Shown here piece after piece: positions 62,922-64,000 of a stretch of DNA of 64,000 nt. Location of the stretch: the NCBI RefSeq assembly GCF_026341775.1, contig NZ_JAPEOB010000001.1, forward strand, positions 3,410,001 through 3,474,000, given 5' to 3'. Under the pieces are notes generated by a model, which was given only the letters and a program-made list of their open reading frames with translations, made no database searches and had not been told where the DNA came from. The translations under genes were made by a program, and so were the position numbers. Each line of letters starts with the position of its first letter. The stretch's first letter is position 1. Source of the DNA: Streptomyces sp. NBC_00654. GTDB taxonomy: Bacteria > Actinomycetota > Actinomycetes > Streptomycetales > Streptomycetaceae.

Positions 62922-63821
62922 ATGGAATCGCCCGTGGTCGTAGGAGTGGACGGTTCCGATGCCGGTTTCACGGCTGTGGACTGGGCGGTCGACGAGGCGG
63001 TGAGGCACGGGCTTCCGCTGCGTATCGTGCACGCCTCGCTGTGGGAGCGGTACGAAGGGTTCGTCCCGGGCTGGAGCAGGGACAGGCCTGCGGGCCAGGT
63101 TCTCGCCGAGAACATCGTCGCCGTGGCGGAAGAACGGGCCCGGCGTCGTGCACCCGGTCTCACCGTCGCGGCGGAAGTCCTGGCCGAGGATGCGTCCGCC
63201 GTGCTGCTCAGGTGGGGGACGGTGGCCACGATGGTGGTCGTCGGGTCACGCGGGCGTGGAGAGCTGGGTGACCTTCTGCTCGGGTCCGTCAGCCTCGTCG
63301 TGGCGGCCCGCTCCCACTGTCCGGTTGTCGTGGTCCGCGGAGACCAGCACGCTCTGGAGGCACGGCACCAGAGAATCCTGCTGGGCCTCGGCGACCACGA
63401 CGAGGCTTCGCCGGCCGTGCGTTTCGCGTTCCGCGAAGCGGAGGTCCGGCATGCGGAGCTGGAAGTCGTCCGCACCTGGCGACGGCCCGCCCATGAACCG
63501 GTCCGTCATCCGCTTCTGACCGGTGAGGCGGGAGAGTACGCGCAGGCGGCGTCTGAGCTGCTCGACAAGGCCCTTGCCGCGATGGGCCGGGAACATCCAC
63601 AGGTACACCTGCGCAGGAGCGCCATCGAGGGGCCCGCTCACAAGGTGCTGACGGACCGCGCGGCTGCAGCGGACCTGCTGGTCGTCGGGGCACTTCGGCG
63701 GGACCGCATCGTAGGTCTGGAGCTCGGCAGAGTCGCTCACCGTGCCCTGCACCATGCCTCGTGCCCGGTCGCCGTCGTCCCTCAGCCGCACCGGGTACCC
63801 ACGGAAGGGGAACCGCGATGA
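62922..63821 (+). CDS. tandem-domain universal stress protein
   Basis: The 299-residue product has two Usp domains. The first has VVVGVDGSDAGFTAVDWAVD and the ATP-binding loop VVVGSRGRGELGDLLLGSVS. The second (ILLGLGDHDEASPAVRFAFR) has a degenerate loop (VGALRRDRIVGLELGRVAHR). Such proteins accumulate in dormancy or low oxygen. ATG at 62922 is used; GTG at 62913 is too close to GGAAGG. It diverges from the CBS genes and is probably co-regulated. Confidence 0.92.
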   Translation: MESPVVVGVDGSDAGFTAVDWAVDEAVRHGLPLRIVHASLWERYEGFVPGWSRDRPAGQVLAENIVAVAEERARRRAPGLTVAAEVLAEDASAVLLRWGTVATMVVVGSRGRGELGDLLLGSVSLVVAARSHCPVVVVRGDQHALEARHQRILLGLGDHDEASPAVRFAFREAEVRHAELEVVRTWRRPAHEPVRHPLLTGEAGEYAQAASELLDKALAAMGREHPQVHLRRSAIEGPAHKVLTDRAAAADLLVVGALRRDRIVGLELGRVAHRALHHASCPVAVVPQPHRVPTEGEPR

Positions 63822-63895
63822 GCACCGCGGCCCGGTACCCCGTCAGTGACACCGGCCGCCGTATCGCCGCCCGGCGTGGAGACCGGCCTGTCCAG
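63818..63895 (+). CDS. possible very small ORF after the stress protein
   Basis: An ATG overlapping the previous stop (ATGA) opens 25 codons ending at TGA 63893-63895 (MSTAARYPVSDTGRRIAARR...). It has good codon usage and AGGGGAACCGCG upstream, but no recognisable family. It could be a coupled microprotein or chance. Confidence 0.25.
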
Positions 63896-63940
63896 TGAGG
63901 AGGCCCCACACGCGGCCGTCGGCCCCCTTCTGCCGCGCCA

Positions 63941-64000
63941 TTACGGCCTCTCCTCCGCGGTGAGATCGCACCGCACGTCCACCACGCCTTCGACGGCCAG
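63941..64000 (-). CDS. C-terminal end of a third CBS/BON-like protein (partial)
   Basis: The minus strand encodes LAVEGVVDVRCDLTAEERP then TAA (complement of 63941-63943) and continues off the right edge. The ending VDGVV/VEGVV-x-V resembles the BON-domain end of the two CBS-BON proteins. The assignment rests on 19 residues. Confidence 0.5.
   Translation of the reverse strand: MAVEGVVDVRCDLTAEERP

Overview
The window looks like a Streptomyces (or close actinomycete) chromosome. It has very high GC with strong G/C third-codon bias, many GTG starts, overlapping ATGA/GTGA operon junctions, a complete conservon, Tat-exported enzymes, a tRNA gene without encoded CCA, a pSAM2-type integrative conjugative element and rare TTA leucine codons confined to a few genes. 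All functional calls come from reading the sequence; no database search was run.

Region 1 (1-12.3 kb) reads as a secondary-metabolite type cluster. An acyl-CoA dehydrogenase, an unrecognised acyltransferase-like protein, a ThiF/MoeB-like adenylating enzyme and a clavaminate-synthase-type Fe(II)/2-oxoglutarate oxygenase are transcribed rightwards. They are followed by a MarR regulator diverging from a 14-TM exporter, the E1-alpha, E1-beta and E2 genes of a branched-chain 2-oxoacid dehydrogenase, an O-methyltransferase-like gene and a Crp/Fnr regulator. Three of these genes carry TTA codons, suggesting bldA control. Region 2 (12.7-16.7 kb) is a conservon: sensor kinase, roadblock protein, DUF742 protein, GTPase and a GAF protein.

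Region 3 (16.8-35.8 kb) is a catabolic locus. A leftward operon encodes an M60-like metallopeptidase, a PL8 polysaccharide lyase and a DUF2264 protein. A second leftward pair is a 2-hydroxyacid dehydrogenase and a LacI regulator. A divergent rightward operon encodes an LplABC-type sugar importer, an M1 metallopeptidase, a beta-helix protein and a Gfo/Idh/MocA oxidoreductase. The same 10-bp motif sits in both main promoter regions and is a candidate LacI operator. A split transketolase follows, with a SoxR/MerR-like palindrome in its promoter.

Region 4 (36.0-60.9 kb) is a genomic island bounded by tRNA-Pro(GGG) on the left and a decayed copy of the tRNA 3' half on the right. Both ends also carry remnants of a tyrosine integrase. 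Inside is a 2391-residue secreted RHS/YD-repeat polymorphic toxin with a HINT domain and a C-terminal cytidine-deaminase tip of the SCP1.201/DddA type. Next come an immunity candidate, a 9.3-kb AICE, two orphan toxin-immunity cassettes, a relic of a second AICE, nested IS5-family elements with a MITE, and a Dyp-type peroxidase. Three copies of the AICE att core lie between the toxin cassettes, so the cassettes could be moved by the AICE integrase.

Region 5 (61.1-64 kb) is a stress cluster of CBS-BON proteins and a universal stress protein with two DevR/OsdR-like palindromes. The most notable content is the deaminase-tipped RHS toxin interleaved with AICE att sites, the combined proteoglycan-degrading regulon, and the TTA-rich biosynthetic cluster with its adenylating enzyme, oxygenase and branched-chain dehydrogenase.
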